DNA from: Bacteroidales bacterium
Lineage (GTDB): Bacteria; Bacteroidota; Bacteroidia; Bacteroidales; WCHB1-69
DNA: 64,000 bases
Direction of reading: 5' to 3'
NCBI GenBank assembly: GCA_017549765.1
Contig: JAFYNM010000003.1
Span: 62,001 to 126,000, forward strand
Every line of letters starts with the position of its first letter. The stretch's first letter is position 1. The notes beneath the pieces are model-generated. The model saw nothing but the letters and a program-made list of their open reading frames with translations. It did no database searches and was not told where the DNA came from. This document shows, one piece after another, positions 1-7,148 of this stretch. The position numbers and the translations under genes were made by a program.

Positions 1-53
1 TGAAAAAGAAACGATAAATTCCCATTAAAAATCAAACCGAAGGCCATTTTTTG

Positions 54-62
54 TATTTTTGC
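54..62 (+). promoter_or_regulatory. Candidate Bacteroidota -7 promoter element
   Basis: The sequence TATTTTTGC fits the Bacteroidota -7 consensus TAnnTTTG. No clear TTTG lies about 20 bases upstream, so only half the promoter is visible. If used, it would give a leader of roughly 220 bases in front of the XRE-like gene, holding the large inverted repeat at 156-264. Bases 1-155 otherwise show no gene. Confidence 0.4.
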
Positions 63-155
63 CACCTGATATTTTGTTTCACCAAACAGACGATAAATAG
101 AATAGTAAAAGATAGATTATAGACATATTAACGGCGTTTTCGCTTTTCATCGGTC

Positions 156-264
156 GCCCGAAATCAGGAAAATTTCAAAGGCACACCACCAAGAAAGTAG
201 AAACGCTCACGGTTAAACCGTGGGCTTTCTTGTTTGTGGTGTGGGTCTTTCCTGAACCTCGGGC
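156..264 (+). repeat. Nested inverted repeat (folded leader) upstream of XRE-like gene
   Basis: Three sets of complementary arms nest around one centre. The outer arms are 156-172 (GCCCG..TCAGGAAA) and 248-264 (TTTCCTGA..CGGGC). The middle arms are near 182-197 (CACACCAC and AAGAAAG) and 225-243 (CTTTCTT and GTGGTGTG). The inner arms are CACGG (208-212) and CCGTG (218-222) around a TTAAA loop. The RNA would form a long, slightly bulged rod ending about 26 bases before the ATG at 291, with a T7 run at 284-290 touching the start codon. This could be a regulatory leader, an attenuator, or a mobile palindromic element; the sequence does not decide. Confidence 0.65.
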
Positions 265-290
265 TTCAACAAAAAGTTCGCGGTTTTTTT

Positions 291-557
291 ATGGGAACAA
301 AGAGCACCAATTCGGGAAACATCCACATCGGCAGCCTCATCGAGGCGCAGCTCAAGCGCGACGAGCGCAGTGCTAGCTGGCTCGCCAGGCAAATTCCCTG
401 CACCCGCAACCACGTCTATAAAATCTTCCGCAAATCCTCCATTGACTGCGCCCTGCTCCTGCGCATCTCCAAAGCCATGCAGTTCAACTTCTTCCAGTAT
501 TATGCCGCAAACGTTGGGGAAGCCATGGCTGAACGGCTAGGAACGCATCATGACTGA
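291..557 (+). CDS. Small XRE-like helix-turn-helix protein
   Basis: This 88-residue protein resembles the short XRE-type regulators common in Bacteroidales. Residues about 12-60 hold the DNA-binding region: IHIGSLIEAQL, then SWLARQ, then TRNHVYKIFRKSSID as the likely recognition helix, then LLLRISKAMQFNFFQYY. There is no further domain, so it would act as a small DNA-binding protein without a sensor. I chose the ATG at 291; the frame is open upstream to 234, but that extension runs through the inverted-repeat leader and looks non-coding. The start codon directly follows a T7 run with no Shine-Dalgarno, usual for this phylum. It lies 90 bases upstream of a toxin-antitoxin pair on the same strand, so it may or may not regulate it; nothing in the sequence proves this. 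Confidence 0.7.
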   Translation: MGTKSTNSGNIHIGSLIEAQLKRDERSASWLARQIPCTRNHVYKIFRKSSIDCALLLRISKAMQFNFFQYYAANVGEAMAERLGTHHD

Positions 558-621
558 GAATAAGATGGTTAATCACCCCGTTATCCCTTTACAGCCAGAT
601 GTGGCAATTGGAAAAAATGTG

Positions 622-630
622 TATTTTTGC
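622..630 (+). promoter_or_regulatory. Candidate -7 promoter element for mntA-hepT
   Basis: TATTTTTGC matches TAnnTTTG and ends 17 bases before the chosen mntA ATG at 648. No good -33 TTTG at about 20 bases is visible. The position argues against the alternative TTG start at 627, which lies inside this element. Confidence 0.45.
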
Positions 631-647
631 GCAAAATTAAACACATA

Positions 648-950
648 ATGAGTAGGAACGAAATTATCAGTTCAGTTAGTGAATATTTCAGGAGCCAACC
701 CGTAGAGCGGGCTTGGATTTTCGGCTCTTATGCAAGAGGCGAAGAGACACCTGACAGCGACATTGATTTATTGGTGGTTTTTGACCATCACAATGCGGAA
801 ATTGGTCTCATGGAATACGCACGAATGATTAACGACCTTACAAATAGGTTGGGCCGACCCGTGGATCTTGTGGAAGAGGGTACGTTATTGCCCTTTGCTG
901 AAAAATCCGTCGAACAAGACAAACAATTAATCTATGAGAGAATCAATTAA
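648..950 (+). CDS. mntA: MntA-like minimal nucleotidyltransferase (antitoxin)
   Basis: A 100-residue minimal nucleotidyltransferase of the MntA type. The family signature GS-X10-D-X-D is complete: GSYARG followed by the D-I-D pair near residues 43-45, preceding LLVVF. Known MntA proteins use ATP to add AMP units to a tyrosine of the partner toxin HepT, silencing it; here that is inferred from family and from the neighbour. The downstream hepT overlaps by 17 bases, so the two are translationally linked. I took the ATG at 648; an in-frame TTG at 627 would add seven residues but falls in the promoter-like element. An alternative is an orphan DNA-polymerase-beta-like nucleotidyltransferase, but the HepT neighbour makes the pair convincing. 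Confidence 0.85.
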   Translation: MSRNEIISSVSEYFRSQPVERAWIFGSYARGEETPDSDIDLLVVFDHHNAEIGLMEYARMINDLTNRLGRPVDLVEEGTLLPFAEKSVEQDKQLIYERIN

Positions 951-1287
951 GGATCCGGGCCGCCTTGAGCATATTCTGATGGCCATAGATAACGTCTTTG
1001 AATTTCTTCAAGGGAAGAACTATGAGGACTTGGTAAATGATAAATTGCTATTTTTTGGTGTTGTGAAAAATATTGAAATCGTTGGTGAGGCCGCGAATCA
1101 TATCACCAAAGAATTACAGAATAAGCATCCTGAAATAGATTGGCCTTCTGTGGTGGGAATGCGCAATGTTCTTGTGCATGACTATTACCATATCAATCCC
1201 CGAATCGCATGGCTTACCGCCACAAAGAATCTACCCCAATTGCGTGAGCAAATTGAGGCGATTCTGGCAGATATGAATAATCAATAA
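934..1287 (+). CDS. hepT: HepT-like ribonuclease toxin (DUF86)
   Basis: A 117-residue all-helical protein of the HepT/DUF86 family, the toxin partner of MntA. The catalytic motif R-X4-H-X-Y is visible as RNVLVHDYY near residues 89-97: the arginine and histidine form the RNase active site and the tyrosine is the residue known to be AMPylated by MntA. The upstream KNIEIVGEAANHI segment is also typical of the family. The gene starts inside mntA (17-base overlap) and ends just before a convergent terminator hairpin at 1300-1325. All expected motif residues are intact, so it looks active. Gene order is antitoxin first, toxin second. Confidence 0.85.
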   Translation: MRESIKDPGRLEHILMAIDNVFEFLQGKNYEDLVNDKLLFFGVVKNIEIVGEAANHITKELQNKHPEIDWPSVVGMRNVLVHDYYHINPRIAWLTATKNLPQLREQIEAILADMNNQ

Positions 1288-1299
1288 AACAGTTTTGTG

Positions 1300-1325
1300 G
1301 ATAATACGTTGAATTACGTATTATC
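1300..1325. terminator. Convergent hairpin between hepT and peptidase gene
   Basis: Ten-base perfect arms GATAATACGT (1300-1309) and ACGTATTATC (1316-1325) flank a six-base loop. It lies between the convergent ends of hepT (1287) and the peptidase (1337), so it can serve both. T-runs beside it are weak. Confidence 0.55.
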
Positions 1326-1336
1326 ACTCTCTCCTC

Positions 1337-3517
1337 TTACAGATTCTCCAAGATATACTTCGCTAACTTGTTATAGAGGTAGGTGCGGGTATTACCGCCC
1401 ATGATGAAGTGGTTCTTGTTGGGGAAGAAGAACTGGTCGTACTCTTTACCCGCCTCGTTGAGGCCTTTCACCAGCTCCATGGCATTCTGAAAGTGCACGT
1501 TGTCATCGGCAGTGCCGTGGATGAGGAAATACTTGCCGTTGAGCTGGTCGGCGTAAGTGGTCGGTGAGTTGAGGTCATAACCGTCCGGGTTCTCCTGCGG
1601 GGTGCGCATGAAACGCTCGGTGTAGATGTTGTCATAGTAGCGCCAGTTGGTCACCGGAGCCACGGAGATGGCCATCTTGAAGGCACCGTCGCCACGGAAC
1701 ATGGAGAGCGCGGAGAGATAGCCGCCAAAGCTCCAGCCCCAGATGCCGATACGGTCGCCATCCACAAAGGGCAACGTCTTGAGGTAGTTGGCCGCCGCTA
1801 TTTGGTCGATAGCTTCATATTTGCCCATCTGCTGGTAGATGACCTTCTTGAAGGCATCGCCACGAGTGGCTGTGCCGCGACCATCGACACAGACGGAGAT
1901 GTAGCCATGCTGCGCCAACATCTGATAGAAAGCCAGATCCTGGGCACTGCTGTAGGCGTTCATCACCTGCTGGCTGCCCGGACCACCGTAACAGTTCATC
2001 ATCACCGGATAGCGCTTGTTGGGGTTGAAGTTGGCGGGCTTCAGCATCCAGCCGTACAGCACGGTGCCGTCAGCCGTGGTGAAGCTGATGATCTCCCGAG
2101 GCTGGAAGCCGTACTCGTCCATCGTCTCCTTCACGGCATGGTTGTCGTTCAGTACGCGCAACTGCTTGCCGGAGGCGTTGCAGATGGTATAGACGGGCAA
2201 CGTGTTCAAATTGGAATACTGGTTGCGGTAGTAGTTGCCGGTAGGACAGAAGGAGCTCTCGTTCCAGCCGTCGCCGGTGCTGAGCATCTTCTTTTTCTTG
2301 CCGTCGAAGTTGATGACGTAGAGGTCGCGGTTGAGCACGCCCGACTCGTTGGACTGGTAGTAGATGAGCTTTTTCTTCTCATTGACGAACTTGATACCGT
2401 TCACCTCCCAGTTGCCGGAGGTCAGCTGCATACGCCCGCCGCCGAGCGTCACCTTGTAGATATGGTTGAAGCCGTCGCGCTCGGAGGTGACAATCATCGT
2501 CTTGCCGTCGCTGAGGAAATAGTAGTCATCGGTGATGTCAAGCCACTTGTCGTTCTCGTCGGTATAGACCACATCCTGCTGTTTGGTGAGGGTGTTATAG
2601 CGGATGAAGTCGAGGCGGTCCTGATGGCGGTTCAGCTTGAGGATGATGGCATCACGGCTGTTCGGCTGCCAATAGACACGCGGGAAGTAGCAGTTGGTGT
2701 TGTCGCCCAGGTCCACGCGCGTAAGGCTCTTGCTGGCCACATCGTAGATATAGACGTCCACCAGGGAGTTGTCCTCGCCGGCCTTCGGATACTTGTAGGT
2801 GAAGTCGGTGGGATAGAGCCCGTCGTAGATGGGCATGGTGAACTCCTTGACGCGGCGCTCGTCGAAGCGCAGGAATGCCACCTTGCTGCCGTCGGGCGAC
2901 CAGGAAGCGGCCTGCGACATGTCGAGTTCCTCCTCATAGACCCAGTCGGCATAGCCGTTCAGGATGGCGTTGGGCTCTCCGTCGTGGGTGATCTGGGTGA
3001 TGGCGCCCGTATTCATATCTTGAATGAAAAGATCGCAGTCACGGGCGAAGAGCACGCGCTGGCCGTCTTCGGAAAGCTCGGCAAAGTGCAACTTCGTGTT
3101 GGTGTCCGCCACCATCTTCAAGGTCTTGTCCGCGATGTTATAGACATAGTAGAACGCCAATGACGAACGGCGCCAGATGCTCTCCTCGTCAAAGGAGAGG
3201 ATGATGTTCTTCTCGTCGTTGGAGAAGGAGTAGCCGCTGAGACGGCCGGTGTTGAGCTCGCCATCACTGAGCTTGCTGAGCGTCTCGTTGGACAACAGCA
3301 TGTCGATGCGGTCGCCCGTCTCAAAGGAGTAGCGCTCGATACCGCCACGCTTCACGACCGTGTAGTAGTCGCTGGCAGGCATCGCCGTATAGCCGGAGAC
3401 CCCGCGGGGGTAGAACTTGAAATCATCCCAGATGCTCTCCACGCTGATCTTCTGAACCTGGCCAAAAGCACAAAGCGTGGCCACTAACACGATGGTAAAC
3501 AGTACAATCTTTTTCAT
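1337..3517 (-). CDS. Dipeptidyl-peptidase IV family serine peptidase (S9B)
   Basis: A secreted or periplasmic prolyl dipeptidyl peptidase of 726 residues, the usual DPP-IV length. It begins with a signal peptide (MKKIVLF..CAFGQ). The first two thirds form the beta-propeller; the DWVYEEE segment near residue 194 holds the paired glutamates that bind the substrate amino terminus in DPP-IV. The C-terminal alpha/beta hydrolase domain carries the nucleophile in GWSFGGY (about Ser596), the acid in GTADDNVHF (about Asp670) and His703 in KNHF. There is no T9SS sorting domain. I start at the ATG at 3517 because the upstream frame (to 3625) has no signal-like sequence and runs through a promoter-like element. 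It would cleave X-Pro or X-Ala dipeptides from peptides taken up by the cell. Confidence 0.92.
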   Translation of the reverse strand: MKKIVLFTIVLVATLCAFGQVQKISVESIWDDFKFYPRGVSGYTAMPASDYYTVVKRGGIERYSFETGDRIDMLLSNETLSKLSDGELNTGRLSGYSFSNDEKNIILSFDEESIWRRSSLAFYYVYNIADKTLKMVADTNTKLHFAELSEDGQRVLFARDCDLFIQDMNTGAITQITHDGEPNAILNGYADWVYEEELDMSQAASWSPDGSKVAFLRFDERRVKEFTMPIYDGLYPTDFTYKYPKAGEDNSLVDVYIYDVASKSLTRVDLGDNTNCYFPRVYWQPNSRDAIILKLNRHQDRLDFIRYNTLTKQQDVVYTDENDKWLDITDDYYFLSDGKTMIVTSERDGFNHIYKVTLGGGRMQLTSGNWEVNGIKFVNEKKKLIYYQSNESGVLNRDLYVINFDGKKKKMLSTGDGWNESSFCPTGNYYRNQYSNLNTLPVYTICNASGKQLRVLNDNHAVKETMDEYGFQPREIISFTTADGTVLYGWMLKPANFNPNKRYPVMMNCYGGPGSQQVMNAYSSAQDLAFYQMLAQHGYISVCVDGRGTATRGDAFKKVIYQQMGKYEAIDQIAAANYLKTLPFVDGDRIGIWGWSFGGYLSALSMFRGDGAFKMAISVAPVTNWRYYDNIYTERFMRTPQENPDGYDLNSPTTYADQLNGKYFLIHGTADDNVHFQNAMELVKGLNEAGKEYDQFFFPNKNHFIMGGNTRTYLYNKLAKYILENL

Positions 3518-3562
3518 ATAGTATGCTTTTTTAATGATTATCCATGATATCACAACAAAGGT

Positions 3563-3571
3563 GCAAAGGTA
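3563..3571 (-). promoter_or_regulatory. Candidate -7 element for the DPP-IV gene
   Basis: On the minus strand the sequence reads TACCTTTGC, matching TAnnTTTG, about 46 bases before the peptidase ATG at 3517. No matching -33 element was found. Confidence 0.4.
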
Positions 3572-3638
3572 GGAAAATTGTTGATTTGTTGAACTGCTGA
3601 TTTGCAGCGATTGACTCGACAGCAAAAGAGGACTGTCG

Positions 3639-4910
3639 CTACGGCAGGGTGCAATGCTCCACCCCTATGAGCTTGTCGTAAGGAGTACCCTCCTCGCGGA
3701 AATAGACCAGGATCGTATATTGGTTGCGCGTCTCGTAATGACTGCCCTCCACATAGGTGGCGTCGATATCCTGCTTGCCATGAGGGACATAGACGTATTG
3801 GTAGTTATAGCGCCCCTGTTTGATGAAGAAACAGGTCTCCCAATAGTTCTGCTCCCGGTTGTAATGGAGCTTGGCATCGTCGATGATCTGCCAGTCGGTC
3901 AGCTCGCCAAAGACATACACATCGCCGTCGGTAAAGGGATACTTGCTCTCCAGCGTGAAATAGGTGTTCACATAATCCTCGGAATAGGGATTCGGCAGGT
4001 CGCGGTTGTAATAGACGCACTCGCCGTTCATGGTGCTGCGACTCTCATAGGCGCTGTAGGGACGGGCTTCGTCCAACAGCACATAGGCCTGGTTGCGGCG
4101 GTGGGCAAAGTCGATGCTGACAATCCGGTCGCCATTGGATCGCAAAGTGCTGATGTCAAAGGTGCGGAACTCGGCGCCGCCGGGGAAGGTGTTGCGCCCG
4201 TCGTCATAGTCGAAGCTGAAGACGTTGTTCATGAACGAGTGATAGGTGAGCCCATACTTGGCATTGTCCCAGCGGCCGTTCTGCTTGATGGTGGCGTGAA
4301 GGGTCATGGCCGGGTTGCGGACTACGAAGGAGCCGGGGATCACCTCAAAGTCCACCTCCTGATGGGTGAAGTGGTTGTTCACATCCGTGGGGCGGTGCAC
4401 CTGCCCGTTCACCTTGGCGGCATTGGCTTCCACGACCATAAAACGGCGTGTCAGCACAGGGTTGTCCGGCGTGTCGTCATAGACCAGCAGGATGTAGTTG
4501 CCACTCTTGGTGAAAGACATATTCTGGTTGGGGAATGAGAGGGTGTAGTGTGTATAATGGACGATCGTGTTGAAGGAATAGTCGTACTTCTCAATCATAT
4601 CCTCGGGGAAACCCTCCAGATACTCCACCTGGTTCATGTCGGAGATCTGCCAGTCGTGGGTACAATGGATGAAGGTGTATTTGAGATAGTGGTCGTCGGT
4701 CTCCACATCGTCGAACTCGAGGGTCAGTTGCTCGTCGCCACCACCCAGACGGGCGATAGGCTCGCCAAGGCGCACCTCCTTGGGGTGGAAGTCCACACTG
4801 CGGATGCCCGGGGCATATACATAGTTGTCCGTACGGAAGTGCATGTCCCACTGCGCGTGCAGCTGCGTGCCGAGGAGCAGGAGCATTATATACATAAGGT
4901 ATCGCTTCAT
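3639..4910 (-). CDS. T9SS Plug-like protein (DUF5103 family)
   Basis: A 423-residue protein of the DUF5103 family, now named for the Plug that closes the unoccupied SprA channel of the type IX secretion system. It has a signal peptide (MKRYLMYIMLLLLG..LHAQ) and then beta-rich sequence. Conserved-looking stretches include VRLGEPIARLGGGDEQLTLEFDD, FIHCTHDWQISDMNQVEYLEGF and the C-terminal VYVFGELTDW, which resembles a carbohydrate-binding-like beta domain. Two adjacent in-frame ATGs (4910 and 4913) are possible starts. A well-spaced promoter is visible 20-50 bases upstream. It lies 121 bases before the peptidase on the same strand and may be cotranscribed. The Plug role is family knowledge; nothing here proves interaction with SprA. 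Confidence 0.8.
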   Translation of the reverse strand: MKRYLMYIMLLLLGTQLHAQWDMHFRTDNYVYAPGIRSVDFHPKEVRLGEPIARLGGGDEQLTLEFDDVETDDHYLKYTFIHCTHDWQISDMNQVEYLEGFPEDMIEKYDYSFNTIVHYTHYTLSFPNQNMSFTKSGNYILLVYDDTPDNPVLTRRFMVVEANAAKVNGQVHRPTDVNNHFTHQEVDFEVIPGSFVVRNPAMTLHATIKQNGRWDNAKYGLTYHSFMNNVFSFDYDDGRNTFPGGAEFRTFDISTLRSNGDRIVSIDFAHRRNQAYVLLDEARPYSAYESRSTMNGECVYYNRDLPNPYSEDYVNTYFTLESKYPFTDGDVYVFGELTDWQIIDDAKLHYNREQNYWETCFFIKQGRYNYQYVYVPHGKQDIDATYVEGSHYETRNQYTILVYFREEGTPYDKLIGVEHCTLP

Positions 4911-4930
4911 CATAAAAATATTACTAGACG

Positions 4931-4963
4931 GCAAAAATACACAAAACGGAATGAAAACGCAAA
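4931..4963 (-). promoter_or_regulatory. Promoter of the Plug-like gene
   Basis: On the minus strand TTTG (4963-4960), a 20-base gap and TATTTTTGC (4939-4931) form a near-ideal Bacteroidota promoter, 18 bases from the ATG at 4913. This is one of the cleanest promoters in the window. Confidence 0.7.
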
Positions 4964-5307
4964 GGGAGGCCTCGTTATTGTCTTGGGCAACGCCGAAAAA
5001 ACACCCCCGCGGAAGCCCAAAATTTTCCATTTTTTTCCATAAAACGACGACAAAAATCCAAAAATGGAGACTTATCAACAATACGTTGTTACCATGACAA
5101 ATGTATCTAATTGTATTTCAATATATTAACAACATTTATAAAAAATAGATTGTAAATATCACGTTATCAGCATTTTATTGTTTATAAGTAACATTGTTAA
5201 TAAAAAAATCCAAAATTTTCCAAACTGATATTCAAATAGTTAGATGAAGAAAAACGGGTTTCAAAAAAAAATTTTTGTGATTTATGGAAATCTATTTAAA
5301 AAAAGTA

Positions 5308-5315
5308 TATTTTTG
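5308..5315 (+). promoter_or_regulatory. Candidate -7 element of the dcw operon
   Basis: TATTTTTG matches TAnnTTTG and lies 21 bases before the mraZ ATG. The nearest TTTG upstream (5274-5277) is 30 bases away, more than usual, so the -33 part is uncertain. Confidence 0.5.
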
Positions 5316-5336
5316 TCCCGTTTTATACAAGCAACT

Positions 5337-5822
5337 ATGTCAAATCTGGGTTACGGATATTGGGAAGTATCGATCGAGAAGAGCGGGCGGCTGAAGCTGC
5401 CGACGGCTCTCCTGCGCGCTTTGCCGGAGGACAGCCGGGATGCTTTCTATGTGACGCATGGATTTGGCGAGCACATCATGTTGTGGTCGGAAGATGCCTA
5501 CAAGCAGCAGATGGAGTTCCTGAACTCGCTGGACCGCAACCTCACCCGTGTCAAGAAGTACCGCAACGCCTTCCTGCGCAACACCGCCTTTCTGGAGGGG
5601 GACGCGCAGCACCGCATTGTCATCCCCAAGCCGTTGATGGAGTTGTACCAGATTGACAAGGAGGTGGTGCTCTTGTTGGACAACGGCAAGATCGAACTCT
5701 GGAACAGCCAGCGTTACCATGAGAAGTTCGACATGACGCCTGACGCTTTAGAACAGTTGAACGAAGAGATTCATTTAGGCCGTTTTGAGGCAGAAAAGGA
5801 GGTGTCGGATGAGTTATCATGA
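5337..5822 (+). CDS. mraZ: MraZ transcriptional regulator of the dcw cluster
   Basis: A 161-residue MraZ. It contains two SpoVT/AbrB-like halves: the first around SIEKSGRLKLPTALL near residues 13-28, the second around GDAQHRIVIPKPLMEL near 88-103. MraZ proteins form ring-like oligomers, bind short direct repeats in their own promoter and control the division and cell wall cluster. The ATG at 5337 was chosen because it follows a -7 element at proper distance; an upstream in-frame ATG at 5244 would place the promoter inside the gene. It overlaps rsmH by 14 bases. I did not find an obvious set of close MraZ direct repeats upstream, only the distant 13-base pair. Confidence 0.93.
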   Translation: MSNLGYGYWEVSIEKSGRLKLPTALLRALPEDSRDAFYVTHGFGEHIMLWSEDAYKQQMEFLNSLDRNLTRVKKYRNAFLRNTAFLEGDAQHRIVIPKPLMELYQIDKEVVLLLDNGKIELWNSQRYHEKFDMTPDALEQLNEEIHLGRFEAEKEVSDELS

Positions 5823-6723
5823 TCCGGTGCTGCTGAAAGAGTCTGTTGATCTTCTCATTACCAATCCTTCCGGAACATACGTGGACCTGACCTTCGGGGG
5901 CGGCGGCCATTCCCGCGCCATCTTGGAGCGTCTGTCCGATTCCGGCCGGCTCATCGCCTTCGACCAGGACGCCGACAGTGCCGCCAACCGCATCGAGGAC
6001 CCCCGTTTCTGCTTCGTCCCCTCCAACTTCAAGAACCTGACGCGTTTTCTGCAGTACCACCAGGCCTACCCTGCCGACGGTATCTTGGCCGACCTAGGCA
6101 TCTCCTCGCACCAGATCGACACGGCGGAGCGCGGCTTCTCGTATCGTCAGGACGGTCTCCTGGACATGCGCATGAACCAGCAGCAGGCGTTGACGGCCAA
6201 AGAGGTGGTCAACCATTACGACGAGGCACAGCTCAGCAAGCTCTTCTACACCTACGGAGAGCTCGCCAACGGCCGTCAGCTGGCGCGCAGCATCCTGCGC
6301 GCACGCGAAGCGAAGGAGATCGAGACCACCTTCGGACTGGTAGAAGCCCTGGAGCCCTGTCTGCCCAAAGGCAAATCCTCCAAGGTGCTGTCCAAGATCT
6401 TCCAAGCCCTGCGCATCGAGGTGAACCATGAGATGGAGGTGCTGGAGTCGATGCTGACGCAGACGGCAGACGCGCTGAAAGAGGGCGGCCGGCTGGTCGT
6501 CATCGCCTATCATTCCCTGGAAGACCGCTTAGTGAAGAACATCATGCGCTCCGGCCGCCTGGACGGCGAGGTGGAGAAGGACTTCTACGGCAACCCGCAG
6601 ACCCCCTTCAAGCTCGTCACCCGCAAAGCCGTGGCGCCCAGCGAAGAAGAAATCAACACCAACCCCCGCGCCCGCAGCGGCAAACTGCGCGCCGCGGAGA
6701 AGATAACCCCCATAACGCGATGA
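5809..6723 (+). CDS. rsmH: 16S rRNA (cytosine1402-N4)-methyltransferase RsmH
   Basis: A 304-residue RsmH (MraW), which methylates N4 of C1402 in 16S rRNA using S-adenosylmethionine. Visible features are the start HDPVLLKESVD, the SAM-binding motif VDLTFGGGGHSRAIL near residues 23-37, the DQDADS loop, the DLGISSHQID motif, and the C-terminal VIAYHSLEDRLVK and FKLVTRKA segments followed by the NPRARSGKLRAAEK tail. All are standard. The start codon overlaps mraZ by 14 bases and has an AAAGGAGG-like purine tract in front, unusual for this phylum. The stop shares an ATGA with ftsL. Confidence 0.96.
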   Translation: MSYHDPVLLKESVDLLITNPSGTYVDLTFGGGGHSRAILERLSDSGRLIAFDQDADSAANRIEDPRFCFVPSNFKNLTRFLQYHQAYPADGILADLGISSHQIDTAERGFSYRQDGLLDMRMNQQQALTAKEVVNHYDEAQLSKLFYTYGELANGRQLARSILRAREAKEIETTFGLVEALEPCLPKGKSSKVLSKIFQALRIEVNHEMEVLESMLTQTADALKEGGRLVVIAYHSLEDRLVKNIMRSGRLDGEVEKDFYGNPQTPFKLVTRKAVAPSEEEINTNPRARSGKLRAAEKITPITR

Positions 6724-7148
6724 GAACCACCAGCAACATACCGGAGAGAAAAAGAAACCCCAAGTCGGAGAGTTTCTTCAACAAGGTGTTCGGCGGCGAG
6801 TACCTCACCAACCCGCGCATGCGCCCCTGGTACCTCTATATCGTCGTCCTGATGCTCCTCGTCGGCATCGCCATCCTGAGCGAGCAGCGCATCGTGCAGA
6901 AACAGAAAAAAATCAACCGACTGGAACAAGAATACAAGGCGGAGATCAGCAAACTGAAAGCCAACAACCAGTTCATCCCCTACGAGGAGAACAAAGCACT
7001 CATCGAGATGCTCAAGGAACGGGGCTTTGTCTTTGACGAGAAGTCCGACTACACGGTCACCGTCACCACTCCCAAAGAGGAGAAGTTCTTGTGGCTGAAA
7101 AAAATATTCAAAAAAGAGAAAAAAGATGCGGAGAAGAAATCAAAATAG
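6720..7148 (+). CDS. ftsL: FtsL-like division protein
   Basis: A 142-residue bitopic membrane protein at the place of ftsL. A basic cytoplasmic segment (residues 1-35) is followed by one membrane helix (about 36-55, WYLYIVVLMLLVGIAIL) and a coiled coil (about 57-90, RIVQKQKKINRLEQEYKAE). The C-terminal 30 residues are lysine-rich. FtsL bridges the early and late divisome and activates FtsW-FtsI; identity here rests on position and topology because the family is weakly conserved. It overlaps rsmH by ATGA and ftsI by 23 bases. Confidence 0.85.
   Translation: MRTTSNIPERKRNPKSESFFNKVFGGEYLTNPRMRPWYLYIVVLMLLVGIAILSEQRIVQKQKKINRLEQEYKAEISKLKANNQFIPYEENKALIEMLKERGFVFDEKSDYTVTVTTPKEEKFLWLKKIFKKEKKDAEKKSK

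Larger units (their letters stand above)
4914..5336. other. AT-rich divergent intergenic region before the dcw cluster
   Basis: This 423-base gene-free stretch separates the Plug gene (minus) from mraZ (plus). It holds the Plug promoter near 4931-4963, the mraZ -7 element at 5308-5315, and two copies of the 13-base word CCAAAATTTTCCA (5017-5029 and 5210-5222) 193 bases apart. The middle (5100-5280) is very AT-rich. Open frames across it have no coding character. Confidence 0.6.

Noticed and set aside
1802-3163. A 453-codon plus-strand frame opposite the DPP-IV gene
   Set aside because: Antisense shadow: Val/Leu/His-rich product without motifs, while the minus-strand gene has a full catalytic triad and signal peptide.
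5060-5210. Possible oriC: DnaA-box-like words such as TTATCAACA (5072-5080) in AT-rich DNA
   Set aside because: Only single mismatched words, no cluster, and no dnaA or dnaN near; AT-rich promoter DNA explains it.
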